Positions 24,507 to 38,100 are shown, counted from the first letter of the stretch. The stretch: 64,000 nucleotides of DNA from Ceratothoa steindachneri (GCA_963969495.1 OZ018323.1:79804919-79868918); one strand, 5' to 3'. Numbers and translations: made by a program. The notes: a model not told the origin generated them from the sequence alone.

Positions 24507-27217
24507 CACGATTAAATTAAATCATCAGTCGAAAACATTTGTACAACTTATAGTATGTGAAGTTATTTATTCTCGATGATTCTTTGATATATGTCACAGG
24601 AACGAACCAACTGTTGACAGTATCTGCAATAAATAGCATATTGGTGGCGCAGCTTTAGCTGGGCGACAGCTGGCAAGAGCTAACGTCCGAGGTAACATGA
24701 GATTGAACTGAATTTAGCAGTTATGAAGCAATGCCGGTTCTCCCTACAAGAAACTTAAGCATTCGGATAATTTTGGACACTTTAATTTTTCTACTAAATT
24801 GCTTATCTGCTTATAAGTTTCGTTTTACTCATCCAAATTGGGATAACCTTTACTCATATTTACTTTATACATGAGGTTATCGTACACCAATTTTGGAAAC
24901 CTTGGATTTTCTCAGTCCAAAGTGTTTGAAGATGGTGTGATAGAAATAAGGACGTTCTGATATTTTTGGACGGTAGTGTATCTCTCCTGGACTTCTTTTT
25001 TTAGTCTGTATTCTTCGCATTTGAACTGCTTGTTTATGTTAATTGCCGACCCTTTTCTTTTAGTTCCCTCAAAATGAAAACATAGTTATGAAGATTAAGT
25101 GTCTATACTCACCTTAATCCACACATGCACCGTGGTGTGTGTACGTTTCCACGTGTTGAACCCTTGTTTAATGAGAACGGGTGTGTATGCATCATCTCCC
25201 GTCGTGATGATCATGGAAATCTGGAAGTATAGCGACATCTGGCAACCCCTTAATGTCTTCATCAACGATCCTCTCTGGTGCCATCCCCCCATAACCCCCT
25301 TCCCCACACCTACTACCCGATCTCCTCCAACGGATAAGATTTGAGGGGAGAGGTATCTACCCCACTCTTAGGTAGGGGGATAGATGTATGTGTGTGGTGC
25401 GAGGAGGAAAAGGGATTGGGACATGGGGGAGATACCGGGAGATAAGAACACCGAAACCAGCGATTTTATAAGGAAAGATGAGTCTAGAGACAATGAAATA
25501 AATGACTTAATTGAAAATCTTGAAATGTGACGGTTGGTTATTTTGAATTCTTTCCAACGCCCCAATTGACGTTGAGCCGTTTGCACTTCTCTGGCGTATT
25601 TTAGGCCAAGGAATCACCACTTCCGAATATTTGCTATTGCAGGAATGTCTACAAAGTTTGCCCGATAGATAACATATGGATATATTAAATAATAAAAAAA
25701 ATGTATGGGTTTTATCATCGATCTGCTGTCATTCAAGGTCTTTTATTTCCCAATGGGAACCTACAGATGTACGCGAGACCGAACCATGGGCATCTACAGC
25801 GTATGACTCGTCGTGACGTGAAGGGGGCCAAAATCGATTCCCAGTCGACAACTAACCACACCCGATGTCGGGGTTTCCACTAGGTTCAGCCCAAATCAAC
25901 CGAATTTCTGTGCTTATTCACCGGATAAAACTTTATATACATTCATGTGTGTGTGTGTTTGTGCGTGCATACCAGAGAGGGAGAGAGAGAGAGAGAGACA
26001 AAGCTGAGTTTTCGGAGCAATCCCGAGGTCGAGATAAGAGATGCGTTGTCTGTGGAGGAGCTCCGCGCGCGCGACACACGGGTGGTCCCTTCCTGACATC
26101 TTAATCAAGGCTGGATGGGGGACCGTTCGCCTCCAGACCTGACTAACACCCTCCCCAACCTCCCATCCTCTCTCTCTCTCTCTCTCTCATTCAGGAAATT
26201 AAGTTACGTCTATTGGAGTATTTAAATTATGTTTTTAAATAATGATATATTCTTCTGAGGGCAAATTCATTATCCTCTCCTTTGAACCTGCAATTTTCCC
26301 GTCCATTAGGCTAAGTTTGAATACATTACAATATTAATGTTATATTTATATTAAATATTGATATATTTCTTGAGTGTCAATGCAACTGATAATTATTACC
26401 TATTCAACTGAAGGCTATCTTATAAAATATACCTCTCCGCTCAAGAGAAACAGCATTTGCATGATCTTCCATCATGATTCTTCTTATTCAACCCACTTTG
26501 AGCTTCCATTCTGGATAGTCCCATTGCCTTTTCAACTCAATTTCATTCCGTGGCTCATCTATAGCCTACATACCTCATCAATATCATATATGTTATTCCA
26601 CATACACTTCTATTTGTGTGCGCGAGCCAGCCCATACTTCAAAAAAGGATTCGAGTATATTTTTAACATAGATAGACATTTATCTGTCACGATAACTCTT
26701 AATTTTGTATAGTTCGGATTTATTGGCCCGGCGCATAGTGCTACTTAGAGAAAATGCTCAACATCCACGGTTTTGTGTATATACAGCAATAAGCGACTGT
26801 GCGTACTCCCAGTACGTTCATGTATCCCTAAATAATGCCGAGACCGATAGATAAAGTGGAGGCTATTGAGGGGCTGCTACCCTTACCCTTCTTAATTACT
26901 CGAGGTCCGAAAGGAAGTAATTACAAGGCTAAAGTTACTGAAGATTAAGAAATTAAATAGCGTGTCATGTAATTTGTGGCGTTCGAAAGATTATCGAATG
27001 TCTTATGCAGGGAAGAGAGTCCGGGGGAGGGGGAGCATGAATGATTGGTAAGCCGTGAGTTTGGGGTATCGCTTGGCTGTAGTGTGCCGCGCATTTTGGA
27101 GCGTAATGGCCATAATGACCCTTAATTTCTTCATTAATGCTGATTCTGGGTCGTCAGAAAATACCCAACCCTATTTTGCAGAAGGCCAACAGATATTTTT
27201 TACTTTAGCATTCTTTA

Positions 27218-27225
<8 letters not shown>
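24507..27225. other. No gene recognised
   Basis: Mostly AT-rich unique-looking sequence. Short (GA)n at about 25979-25999 and (TC)n at about 26169-26189 are the only simple repeats of note. No open frame shows a known domain, and no candidate for the missing first coding exon of the Patched gene could be identified. Confidence 0.5.

Positions 27226-27302
<77 letters not shown>
27226..27302. repeat. (TA)n microsatellite
   Basis: About 77 bp of TA touching the left arm of the hairpin. Confidence 0.95.
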
Positions 27303-27306
<4 letters not shown>

Positions 27307-27419
27307 GGTTCTATTGAAGTCCACAGCTGTGGCAGCGTTATCAATTTTAACTTGTATTTTCTTAATACAAGTTAAAATTAATAACGCTGCCACAGCTGTG
27401 GACTTCAATAGAAACTGCA
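27303..27419. repeat. Near-perfect hairpin: 56-bp stem, 5-nt loop
   Basis: 27303-27358 is the inverted complement of 27364-27419 with two mismatches in 56 positions; the loop is TTCTT. The arms contain the nested palindrome CCACAGCTGTGG. It is bordered by TA on the left and, after 22 bp, by a second TA array on the right. This looks like a foldback MITE or a recently formed palindrome; a small-RNA hairpin is possible but unsupported. Confidence 0.9.
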
Positions 27420-27441
27420 TACAACATGGCCTTTTACCTAA

Positions 27442-27469
27442 TTATATATATATATATATATATATATAC
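27442..27469. repeat. (TA)n microsatellite, short
   Basis: About 28 bp of TA to the right of the hairpin. Confidence 0.9.
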
Positions 27470-27484
27470 ACGGAGAAGCTAAAA

Positions 27485-28075
27485 TTTTCTTTGACAATTA
27501 TTGTGATGCGGGCAGATCAACTTGTGCGGGCTCAATGTGGGTGGTCAATGTTCGTCGCTCTAAGGTTGCCATGGCAACTCGGGAGGCCCAATTGGGTCTT
27601 TCTGAGGGTGGAGCCAATAGTGGCTCCGCCCCTTTGTTATGTTTATACATAAGGCGCCAGCATACTTCACTCAAGAAGTTTCAGTCTCTCTCTATAGTCG
27701 CTGTTCAGCCAGTATTCGAATACGACGTGATTAGTTGGTGAAGTGAAGTGCTCCTAACATGCGGCTAGGGTGGGCACCACCGCTATACCCATGCTGCTAG
27801 ATTAACCAGGACGCTGCAGCGGGGTATAAACGAGTGATTCTCTGTACCCCCGTATTCCAATAGGCCTAAATTTGGTGTCGAAGCTGTGGCTACGACCAGA
27901 GAGAGGGGAAGATTAGAGGAGCTTGATGGCCATCAGAATGGTAGGAGAGGAGGAAGTTGAGTGCGACCCAAGCCATCATGAAGACCTTTGCACGCGAACA
28001 AGCTGGGTCGACGCACGCATTGCGCTTTCACACATAAATAAAGTAAGCGGAAAAACGTTTCTTCATCTCACCCAC
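27485..28075 (+). repeat. Possible solo LTR
   Basis: This GC-richer block stands out from its AT-rich flanks. It has a TATA-like GTATAAAC near 27825 and an AATAAA near 28038, as an LTR would. No second copy, no internal region and no clear target duplication were found, so this is tentative. Confidence 0.25.
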
Positions 28076-30293
28076 TTTCTTTCCAAATAAAATCAGCGGG
28101 GGATTTTTGGTGATTCAGTTAGCTTTTTAACTGGCCTACTTCTAAGTTTGGGCGGGACGAGTATTAAATGTAGAAACCCAAATAGCAAGTTTCAACTATT
28201 GTAAATGGAATTATTTCTCTTCATTTGAAGAGCTCACAAAAACATTGGTTTTGTCTACAAGATTAATAGAACTACCTCATCCTCTAACCTTTTTAATTGT
28301 TAGGAATATCCCATAATAAGGATTTATACATTTTTTTGAGGTGGTTTGAGGCTGTGGGAAAATGAGTTCCAGTGCTGATGCATGAAAAAAAAAACAGGAG
28401 GTAGTGAGATGAAACCTCGACAACCAACCAAAAATTCTATGGAGAGGAGGGGCGCATTCAAACCTTTGAGTAATGTTGTATCAAAAGCTCCACTCACTCC
28501 AAATCTAAGGAAGCCTTTTTTAGGATTCTTCAATGGTACAACGAATGTTCATAAGAGTTAAATTTTGGCTTTGTTCTAGGAATTATATCTTCAGAAAAGA
28601 TTAGATGAATATACCATTAAATATAATAATAACCTTAAATTGGTCATGGTTTTTTTTTGTAGTAGTATGTATATGGTTTTCACATAAAATATCCTTATTG
28701 TACTTTAAATTCTTGAAGCTCTCATGTCTAGTTTTGTCTTTGATCTTCATCCTTTCTATTGACAGTATGAAATTTAAACAGGATGGAAGGTCCCATTTCG
28801 GTTGTTTAATGACTCGGTCATGTCCTTTGCCAAAGAATTTGAGTTCTTTTGGTGATACATTAAAATATTCTTGACTCGAAGTAAATCGCTCCTTTGCACT
28901 CGATATTAAATTCTATTTTGCCTTATAAACAGGTTCTTTCCAAAATATCAATGTGCCCACACTCTAGCCGGTTCAAGCATTGCTATACTAACTGCAAACC
29001 ATCCCTGTGTATGTACATTGCAATTTACTTTACTATATCAAGTAAATTTCCTAAGAAGACCATTTGATCGGAAATTAATTTTGATGGCAGATTTTTTAGA
29101 AGCAGGTACATATATTCAAGTGGTCTGGAATCTTTGTGATTATTCTGCCCAATTGATTTTTTAAATTTACAAATTTTAACCCTCGTTATATTTCGTTTTG
29201 CTTTGAGAATGCAGTTAAACGATTTTATTACTTTTTTTTAAAGGAGTTCTATGCGATTTTTTTAAGTGCTGATCTTGATGCACCTGGCGGCTAAGTGTTA
29301 ACAATAAGCTTTCAGTACAAGCGTCAGGATTAGTAAGTTTGAATGTTTCAAGGGAGATAAGGTTTTCCAGGAATTGATCTTTCTCAGCTTCTTTAGTCGA
29401 ATATAGCTTAAATTCTCATTTTTTAACTTATGTCATCTTCATTTTATTGGTATAAGAATAGATTATTATTGATAAATCACTTTAACATCCTGTCTTAATG
29501 TGAACATTTCAACATCATCTTCACCCAAACTTTGTTTTAATTTGGGTATCCTAACCGAAAGTCCCACTTGCCGCCCTCGTGTTCTTATTCCAATTTCTCT
29601 CCACAATAATACATAACATGACCCCACTGCTTTAATGGAAGTCTTGGTTTGGCTCCAAAAGCTCCAGTAGTTGCTGAGGCTGTGTTCTTAAAGCGTTTGC
29701 ATTTTTGTTTGGGCATTTCAAAACAAACCCATTCGGACGTCCATGTTTATTTCTGCACATCCAGGATTAGATCCGACACAAGCGAGGGAAGAACTACATT
29801 CAAAATCGTCTTGTTAGCCAATTTTGCCATGTCGAGAATAGCAAACCCCAAATTACTCTAGTGACGAACCCAAATGTATTGGATTCGCCATTCTTGACAT
29901 GATCTTATTTGTATTTTGAATTCCTAGAGACTTGAAAAAGCCCTTTCATAAATTTTGACTAGGAAAATTTGTAGTCAAAACACAAATGGAGCTGATATAG
30001 TTTAATGTCGCACTACTACCAAAGGCGCAGATACTCATTTCTCCAATGTCAGTCAAACTAGTTCGGGCAGTACCAAATTATATAATCTAACTAACCATGT
30101 ACATGGTCTCCATCACGTACCATGATCATACTCATATGATAGTTTTTTATAGTGATTGAAAAAGTCCCACTTTTGTGAGACTCTGAAATTCATCTCCATC
30201 AAACTATGAGGCAGGACCCCCGCCCCCCTCCCCATACACACTCCCTTTTGAACTTGCATGTGTAGAAACCTGATTTAAGATCTCTTGTCACAG
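28076..30293. other. No gene recognised; sequence upstream of the first visible Patched exon
   Basis: AT-rich, without coding similarity or large repeats. It ends in a splice acceptor (CTCTTGTCACAG at 30282-30293), so at least its right part is intronic. Confidence 0.55.
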
Positions 30294-30486
30294 GGCCGGG
30301 CAACTGGAAGTAGGGGCGCCCTCTGGGTAAGGAAGATCCTTCAAGACCAACTTCTTCAGCTCGGGGACTTTTCCGAGATTCACGCCGGCAAAATTCTCTT
30401 TGTAGCACTCCTCATCATGGCGACATTTTGCGTTGGCCTGAAAAGCGCCACGCTCATTACAGACATCGAAAAACTCTGGGTTGAGG
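30294..30486 (+). CDS. ptc: Patched coding exon (vertebrate exon 2 equivalent): pre-TM1 helix and TM1
   Basis: Starts after CTTGTCACAG and ends before GTGAGT. It encodes GRATGSRGALWVRKILQDQL, the conserved segment before TM1, then TM1 around AGKILFVALLIMATFCVGLK and ends LWVE plus one base. Length is 193 nt, phase 0 in and phase 1 out. A ttg three codons before the acceptor-joined sequence keeps the frame open into the intron but is not a credible start. The upstream coding exon with the initiator ATG was not found in the window. Confidence 0.93.
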
Positions 30487-32360
30487 GTGAGTACCAATAA
30501 CTGAGGAGGTTCATGGGAGTATTTTATATCCAGCGGTACTTATTCGGAGATCGGCTAAATATTTTTCAATTTCCATTCCACCATTACGACTATTTTGAAA
30601 TATTATTGAATCAGTCATCCACTTACTGAGAGTTTGCATCTCTGACATTCGATTCATTCAGTCTCTGAAATCTATATAGAAATTCGACTGAGCGAATGGC
30701 AAAGACTCGAACTTGGCGATGACGGATATGAAGACCATTGTCGTAAATTATGTTCTTCAACTATGTTCATTATTTCTCATTAAATTTTATGTCTACCTGG
30801 GATTGTGATACTTCTGGTTGATTGTCCTTTTAAACGTAGGATGCTCACTTAATTGAAAGGTCTTAGAGAGGGGTTCAAGTAGTCGTGTTCACGACGCAAG
30901 AGAGGTTGCGGTGGTTTCTCGTGCCTGTAAAAGCGTAATGCTAGAGTGGCTTTCAATAATGTTTGTTAAGTCACGAGCGATGACAGCTCTTAAATTATAA
31001 CGAGATCGTACGCCACTCGATATTTATAATATATAACTAATAAAAATGACCCATGTGTACACTATCAGCTTGCCTGTGTGTAGTCTCCCAGCCTCTTTTG
31101 TATGACTCGCTGTTAATGGGATTTATTTAGTAATTTGTTCATTTCCTACTTAAAATATATTGACGTTTTCGCTTTTGATGCCACTACTGCTTCTAAGCCG
31201 TGTTACGATGTTCACTCCGATGATTGTTCGTGCCTTTGATGTCTCCGTTTTGGTTTGGGGGGGGGGGGTATTTGATATACCTTTTCGGTAAGATATCACT
31301 GATGAAAGTTAATTGATTATATTTATGTAGCTTGATGAAGAATAATGTGCGTGTTTAAAGGCAGTAGGATGGCACAAAGACCTTGAGGGGTTGCACATTC
31401 TCCAGATATCACACTGGGTAACCCCAGCCTGTAGGTGGCACTTGTCCAGCGTACGCGGCTGCCTTGTCTTATGTGGGTGCAAGGCTCAGCTGTATGGTAC
31501 TGGGGCCTATTGGGCAAGTCCGCGAAGTGCGAGTTCGTCTGATTCTTCCCCCGTGACTGCCAGTCCCCTCTCAAGCACGCTCATTTATTTTCCTTTGATT
31601 TTTATGTATTTACATCTGGTGCCTTCTCCTCTGCGTGCCAGATAAGACTTCCACCTCCGGCCGAGCAGAGACAAAGCCGCCTTATCAAAGCCTTCCTTCC
31701 TTGGCACAGGGCCATCTCCCGACTCCCAGGCTCGCACTACTGGTGGCTCACACATGCATGAGCCCAAATGCTGTACACCATCCGATCCAATTCGCTCATG
31801 TGCGTTCGCAAAACATATTTCATTTTAAAATTGCGTAGATTTTCCTCCTTCCCTCACGCACACACATGTAAACGCATGGTTGCGACTAAGTAACATTGGC
31901 TTAGTTCGATTCGGTGGCAATAAAAGCAAGTGAAAAAAATCATAAACCAACAGTAAAGTATAGTGCTCTTAATTCACGTATACCCCCCTTTTCTGTATTT
32001 GTTTTGTGCGCATTCCTGGGATCCTTAAGAGTTAGGGGAACCGCATTGCACCCGACGCTTCACGAGCATTGAATTTATTCAATAAAATCAACAAATCTTA
32101 TAATCGGTAAAGGTAACAATAAGAAGTTCCGTTTCCCTCTCCGCCCGCGACAGTCGGAATCTTAATTCAGAACATCCTCAGCTAACCTGAACGGGAAAGA
32201 GGTATTATGACGTGGTATTTTGAGGTTGATTCATAGACTTATGCTTCTTCCCTTGCCCCTACCTCTTGAACTAAAAAATTACTTAATTGTTAGTGGAGTT
32301 GGCAAATCTCCGCGTAAACTGAAGGAAATATGAGGGTCAAATATTGTGTGTACAAGTTGG

Positions 32361-32371
32361 ATATATATCTA

Positions 32372-32430
<59 letters not shown>
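32361..32430. repeat. (TA)n microsatellite
   Basis: About 70 bp, with a short CTAT interruption at its left edge. Confidence 0.93.
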
Positions 32431-32434
<4 letters not shown>

Positions 32435-32519
32435 AGAACTACCACATGTCTAGAAATCAGTTTTTTAAAGGCAAGAAAAAGATCAAGGGGAGCAAGAGTC
32501 TGCTCATTTAAAGCCATCC

Positions 32520-32598
32520 ATACTTAAAAAAACAGGAATAACGCTCCGGGGAAAATTGAAATATCCTGGCCAGGAGTCGAACCCAGTCCTCTTAATTG

Positions 32599-32601
<3 letters not shown>
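32520..32601 (-). repeat. tRNA-like fragment (T-arm/B-box) between two TA arrays
   Basis: On the minus strand, ACTGGGTTCGACTCCTGGCC contains a canonical B-box (GGTTCGACTCC) followed by a tRNA-unrelated tail. No A-box is present. It abuts a TA array, as the SINE-like units near 22.6 and 24.4 kb do, but its sequence is a different family. Confidence 0.5.

Positions 32602-32660
<59 letters not shown>
32602..32660. repeat. (TA)n microsatellite
   Basis: About 59 bp of TA, followed by AAATAAATAAAT. Confidence 0.95.
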
Positions 32661-32670
<10 letters not shown>

Positions 32671-34057
32671 TTTAACTCTCCCAATTATCTTCGGAATGTA
32701 AGCGATTGCCATGAAATATTGCCCGTTCTTGTATGAGGTATGGGAGACATTGATGTGTCAAACTAATTAGCCAAGCAGAGCTTCGTAAAAGATGAAAGCT
32801 AATTTCTGACTGATACTGTAGATGGTCCTTATAAATAACCATATCCCCTCCCCACCGAATTATAAGTGAAACGAGTAGCTTTTATTTATTATACATCTTG
32901 TAAATTTGGGTAGGCCACTTTACTATAAAATTCATTCAAATGTATAGATGTCTGCTTGAAAGGTGGAGACTCCACAACCTCTATTATGCACCACTGATGT
33001 CACAACCTTTCATTTCAATGCCCTAGGTTAGTGCCCCCATAAACGTCGCCTATCACCCGACTGATTATAGCGACCCCGGAGAAACTGGCTTGGCCCTCGT
33101 TGGAGGGCTATGCCTCGGTATACAGTGCCATTGCACTTACACTGAGCACGCCAGTGTCAGTTGTGAGGCAGGTAAAAAGGTACCTAATACCCAGGACGGA
33201 GTGTTTGCGTCATTTGTCGTTGTAAATCGTAAGCTTCCGTTGCGTGGCGCTCCGTCCGCTCGTTCGCCTCGCTTATAAGATAGATGAGGCAGCTTCGTGG
33301 CAACCCCTAAAACTGGTTTTGATTAACACTTTCTATACAAATAAACAAGATAAGGCTCAAACTCAGTGAATTCAAATGGTTGTTGCCAAATGGGTACAGG
33401 TTCAGGAGACTAGCGCGCTCGCACAGTTCCTAGAACCTTGGTTGCACTGAAACGGCTATGAAAGGGGGATCATCCAAGCAAACGAAACCGAGAGTCGGTC
33501 GTATGGTCCTTGGTGAGACAGTTTCTACAAGGAACTTGATGCGTAATGGCACAAAGGATCTACTCCCGCCATGGCTAGACAGACGCGCAAACTTCGGATG
33601 TTATCATGACCACTGAAGCCTTCGAGTGGACATTATGGAGGGATTTGAGATGCTGGCTACTGTGGCTGGTTGATTGACTTGGATTAATTACCTTTGATAG
33701 TCCTGCTACTTTTCGGGGGGATCGACCCTTGTTTGTGTTTTTATCCCATTTCATTGACGGATGTCAGCATACTTGAGCTCTGTCGGTGATTGGTGAAGTT
33801 AAAGATTCTCTTGTGTGTGGGGGGGGGGGGATTCAAATATTCACACTCGAGTAAGAGTTTGATGCTGAATTCTCTGGTCATATTTAGAGTTGATGAGTTT
33901 GCTTATTGCAATCCTCACTCTTCATTTTTTTTCTATACTCTGTCTTATTCTTTTATTCTCTCTGATACTCTATAGTCTATTCGCTTCGTAAACAAGCATT
34001 CAATGGATCAAAGAGGGGCTTAAGCAAAGCCAACACAGTGAACAATATTGCAGGCAG

Positions 34058-34058
<1 letters not shown>

Positions 34059-34121
<63 letters not shown>
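34059..34121. repeat. (TA)n microsatellite
   Basis: About 62 bp of TA, to the left of the Penelope-like fragment. Confidence 0.95.
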
Positions 34122-34125
<4 letters not shown>

Positions 34126-34153
34126 AAAATTAGTTCAATATCGCAAGAAAAGA

Positions 34154-34781
34154 TGAGGAATTAAACCACATTCTCCGAAGACAATTTAATTCCGAACAGT
34201 TTCGGTGTCACTCACACCCTTTTTCAACTGACACTGGGCAGAAAATATAAGAAAAGTGCATACCAGCATAACACAAGGTCAGGTCGTGAAAGATCCCCTC
34301 TTTTTTCCCCAATCCCCTACATGTCGCTAATCAGGGGGGAGGGGGTTAGGCCTAAACATATTAAAGGGCTGACATTTTACTATTTTATTTATTTGCGATC
34401 TTATTACAGGATTAAAAGAAAATTGACCCTCAGATAGATTTAAATTAGGAACTGACGATATCAAGCTCGATTCTACGATTCTTCTCTTAACATAGTTAGC
34501 CGATTTAAATACCATTTTACTTCCATTGAAATCGATCGTATGATTCTTGTCTCTAACATGACAAAATATTCCACTGCTTTCGCTGTCCACTCTAATATCT
34601 CTTTTGTGTTCGTACAATCTCTTGGGGAAAAAAGAGGGGATCTTTCACGACCTGACCTTGTGTTATGCTGGTATGCACTTTTCTTATATTTTCTATCCAG
34701 TGTCAGTTGAAAAAGGGTGTGAGATACACCGAAACTGTTCGGAATTAAATTGTCTTCGGAGAATGTGGTTTAATTCCTCAT
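34154..34781 (-). mobile_element. Penelope-like element fragment with ~157-bp inverted arms
   Basis: 34154-34310 is the inverted complement of 34624-34781 with only a few mismatches. Between the arms, minus-strand frame 34327-34623 encodes RLYEHKRDIR, SGIFCHVRDKNHTIDF, KMVFKSANYVKRRIVESSLI and a short C-terminal tail, resembling the later part of the GIY-YIG endonuclease of Penelope-like retroelements. The GIY and YIG strands themselves are not present; the frame meets a stop within the right arm. TA arrays lie at both outer sides. Confidence 0.7.
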
Positions 34782-34782
34782 G

Positions 34783-34789
<7 letters not shown>

Positions 34790-34854
<65 letters not shown>
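34790..34854. repeat. (TA)n microsatellite
   Basis: About 65 bp of TA, directly right of the Penelope-like fragment. Confidence 0.95.
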
Positions 34855-34856
<2 letters not shown>

Positions 34857-34989
34857 GTGTATGTAGGCCAGAGTCATAAGGACGATTTCTCACCATAATC
34901 AGAGCCAATTCCTCCCTTTTGGCTGTTTTAAGGAATGATAAGAAAGGGTCATTCGGGCGATATTGGGTATGGATTTAGGGCTTTATTTT

Positions 34990-35170
34990 GGCATCTGTGG
35001 GCTACGGCGTAGCATAGTTCAGCGAAGTAAATCCACATCGGTGTGGTAAGTGGCCGGATAGAGGAACCTCATTCTGGTCAACTTTGTGGACGCTGCCATA
35101 TGCTGTTGGTACTCGTGGTTCGGTTCCCACGATAAACTGTAAGCCCCCACTGAGGAAATAAAAAAAGTTA
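34990..35170 (+). repeat. Possible tRNA-derived SINE
   Basis: An A-box-like GTAGCATAGTTCAGCG near 35009 and a B-box-like GTGGTTCGGTTCCCACG near 35115 are followed by an A-rich end (GGAAATAAAAAAAG). The box spacing is wider than in a tRNA, so this is tentative. Confidence 0.35.
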
Positions 35171-38100
35171 CTTAAAACTAAGACGAAAACCAACGAGGGC
35201 ATCTCTCCTACAGATGTTAGCTACAGCACGGTAACCCATGCTACAAATTTGGTGGTTGCGAACAAATATGTTCACATATGTTGAGATGAGTGTTGGAGGG
35301 GGAGGAGACCCTCACTTCAACTCTCACACAACGCCATCCATCAACCTGCAGACGGAGGGAGAGTCAAGCTCGTACCACCTCGCTCCTCCTTTGTTCAGCA
35401 CGAGTAATTGGGCCCTTTGTCCCCTCCACCCCCAACTTCACAAGGGAGTGTCAGGTGTAGCATGTTGCAGCTTACATCTGGTAGATTGCGTGTCTTCCCT
35501 GCCTCAATGCCCGGAGATGGATCTGCGCCTATATCTCCCACACACTTTCACTTCACCACTTTGTTTACCGATCTCTCCTTATAAATTTCCTGCGGGAGAT
35601 TCCCTCGTTGGGTTTCACTTGTTAAATTAATAACAATACTTTGTGGAAAGCCATCGGTTTGGGGTGAGTTGCGTGCCTCCGGTCCCAAGTTTTCCCCACT
35701 TCGCTAACTGCCACTTAACTTTTTCAAAACATTCGGAAAGATTCCCACAGGGGATCCTATAAGCGGAGAGCCTGACTGTCTCTTGTATAATAATACCTTG
35801 CATATATTAACTGGCCTTGGATAAGACCGAGGATTAGTTCGATCTTACTGACTGCTTTTACGAGGTTTGTTCTACCTCTACATCCGAGTCTTATTGTGTA
35901 TGTGTGGCAGAAAGCATCCCTACACAGTGCTCTGGCGCGTGTCGTAAAAGACGACTAACCCAGCTAGGAGCCGCTGATCTGTGAAGTCACGCACCCGAAA
36001 GTTTCATCCTGCGGGCGACATGTCGCACCCTCGTCCAGTCATTGCGCGTCAATCTTGTGGAGAAGCGGCTGATGATAATGTACGTGTGTACATGTTCGTT
36101 TCCTGTTTGGTGTGTTCAGTAACGGAAGTGTTGAATTTCCGGTAAGGCGATGGCGAGAGATATAACAGGTCTCTCTCCCGTGGGGAAAGAAATCCTCGTC
36201 CGCGTGAGTGGACAGATTAACAACTAATCCGGCGTCTATGCCCTTATGCAGCGCACCCAGGAGAGGAAGTAGCATCCTCCTCGAGGAGAACCATTGTTAC
36301 TTTCAATTTTCCTTCCCCACGCGGACCATCTATGTATTTTGCTTTGATGAGAACGCCCTAATCACTGCAGCTAGCTAAGATACGTATTTATTTAATATGA
36401 AATGCTAAATACTTTTGCTGATTATAACCTTCAGGAAGTCCTAGAATCGATAAATAGAACGTCAGAATTGAGATCCTTAGGAGGCGTATAAAGGACTCTA
36501 AAGTGGTTTCTCGATTCTCGTCTACACGTTTACATTCCTGTGTCATTGAATGCCAACATTAGCCCCTGGCTTCTGATGAATGAATTTCATAAAAAATTGC
36601 ATTGAGTAAATAAATTTTCCGTCTGCGTGCATCTCTCCATATTTGCTTAGTGTAATCAATATTGCCATCTGGTTTTGCAGTGTATGTATGGCTTACGATA
36701 ATATCAATTCAACCCTAATTTAACTGTCAACTAAATAAAAAGTTAAACATACATTTCACTTTGAGATATTCTATTCTAACTGTTGTTTGTGGTTAACTTT
36801 GCAATGTCGGACAATTTTGCCTTTTCCCGAAATCCGTACTCCTTTCGCGCAGGCTCGTCCACATGCACACACTAAATGAACGCCGGCATGCTTCCTAATT
36901 TATGAGAACGGACTCAATAATTTCTCTCTATGTGCCAATCAAATCATTTTTTTTTAATCAAAATCTTGATTCACAACTCATCCAACCGAGAATTATGAAG
37001 CTTTGCAGCTTCCGTACCGCTGATCTTAATGCATCAAGTAAATGTAAGATGAATCTTGCTTAAAAATTATGACCTGTTAAAATTGCAGGGTCTCGTTGTA
37101 GCTGATACGACTGGGGCAAGGTTAGTTCTTGGTTCGTACTTGTACTCCCGTATGGTAATTTCTTAGCTGTTGGCAGCTTCTTTTTGTTGTATATTGATCA
37201 GTAGTATGTAGTTGTTTTGCCATGAATGGTCTCCATTTTGGCTATTTGTAGTATATCACTCAATCAATGGTGATTAGTTGTGGTTATTGACATTTGACGT
37301 GGATATAATGTCATGCACTATTAAGTTCATGATAGTGTATATTATAGACGAGGGCAGGGTCCCCAGGAAAGTTATTCTGAGGCAGACGATAAGCAGACTA
37401 GGTGGAGAGATCGCGCTACCTACTCTGCTTCTCAACTACAAAACTTCCCCACCATAGCTAATTAAAGGGCGGATCTTTGCAACTCGTCATGTACGCCTCC
37501 ACATCCGTGCACTATATTTTCACCTAGTTATGACCAATTATTTTATACTAATAAGACTAGAAACAACTTTGAGATCGATACTATTTCCTCTCAACTTTTT
37601 CTGTTGACAAGCTGACGCATGAAGCCTGGCTAACTTCTGCATATGTGTCGATCTAATCCCTATTTTCCACTCAGGCTTACGCCCTTTTAGGTCGAGATTT
37701 TGCCATATCGGTATCATGTATATGCGAATGATAAGCACTTCCCAAACTCCTATTTGAAACACATTCATCCGTATTCTTTCGGACAAGGAGGTCAGAGTTG
37801 TCTGAGCGTCTCCCAAATACGGATACCGACTCCTTAGGAATACGAATAAAGCGAACGTGCTCTAAAATAGCGCCTTAGGGCACCCAGCGGCCATGTTAGT
37901 TACGGTTGTCAGCAAGACCTTCTACCGCCGAGATGTCTCAATCTTCTCTCGCACTCCTTCCCCCATTTGCCCTCCCTCTCCCTGCTTAAACCCTCTTACC
38001 CCTGCCTCCTAAACGGCTGATCGCTGTACCTCATCTTTATCTTTCCGTCCACTTTTTCATTTGTTGATTTTCTTTTATTCGCCTCATTTTTGTCTCCCTA

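Noticed and set aside
30285..30293. Possible translation start just upstream of the first visible Patched exon
   Set aside because: The frame opens with ttg inside a splice acceptor, and the following residues match the vertebrate exon 2 start, so this is an internal exon.
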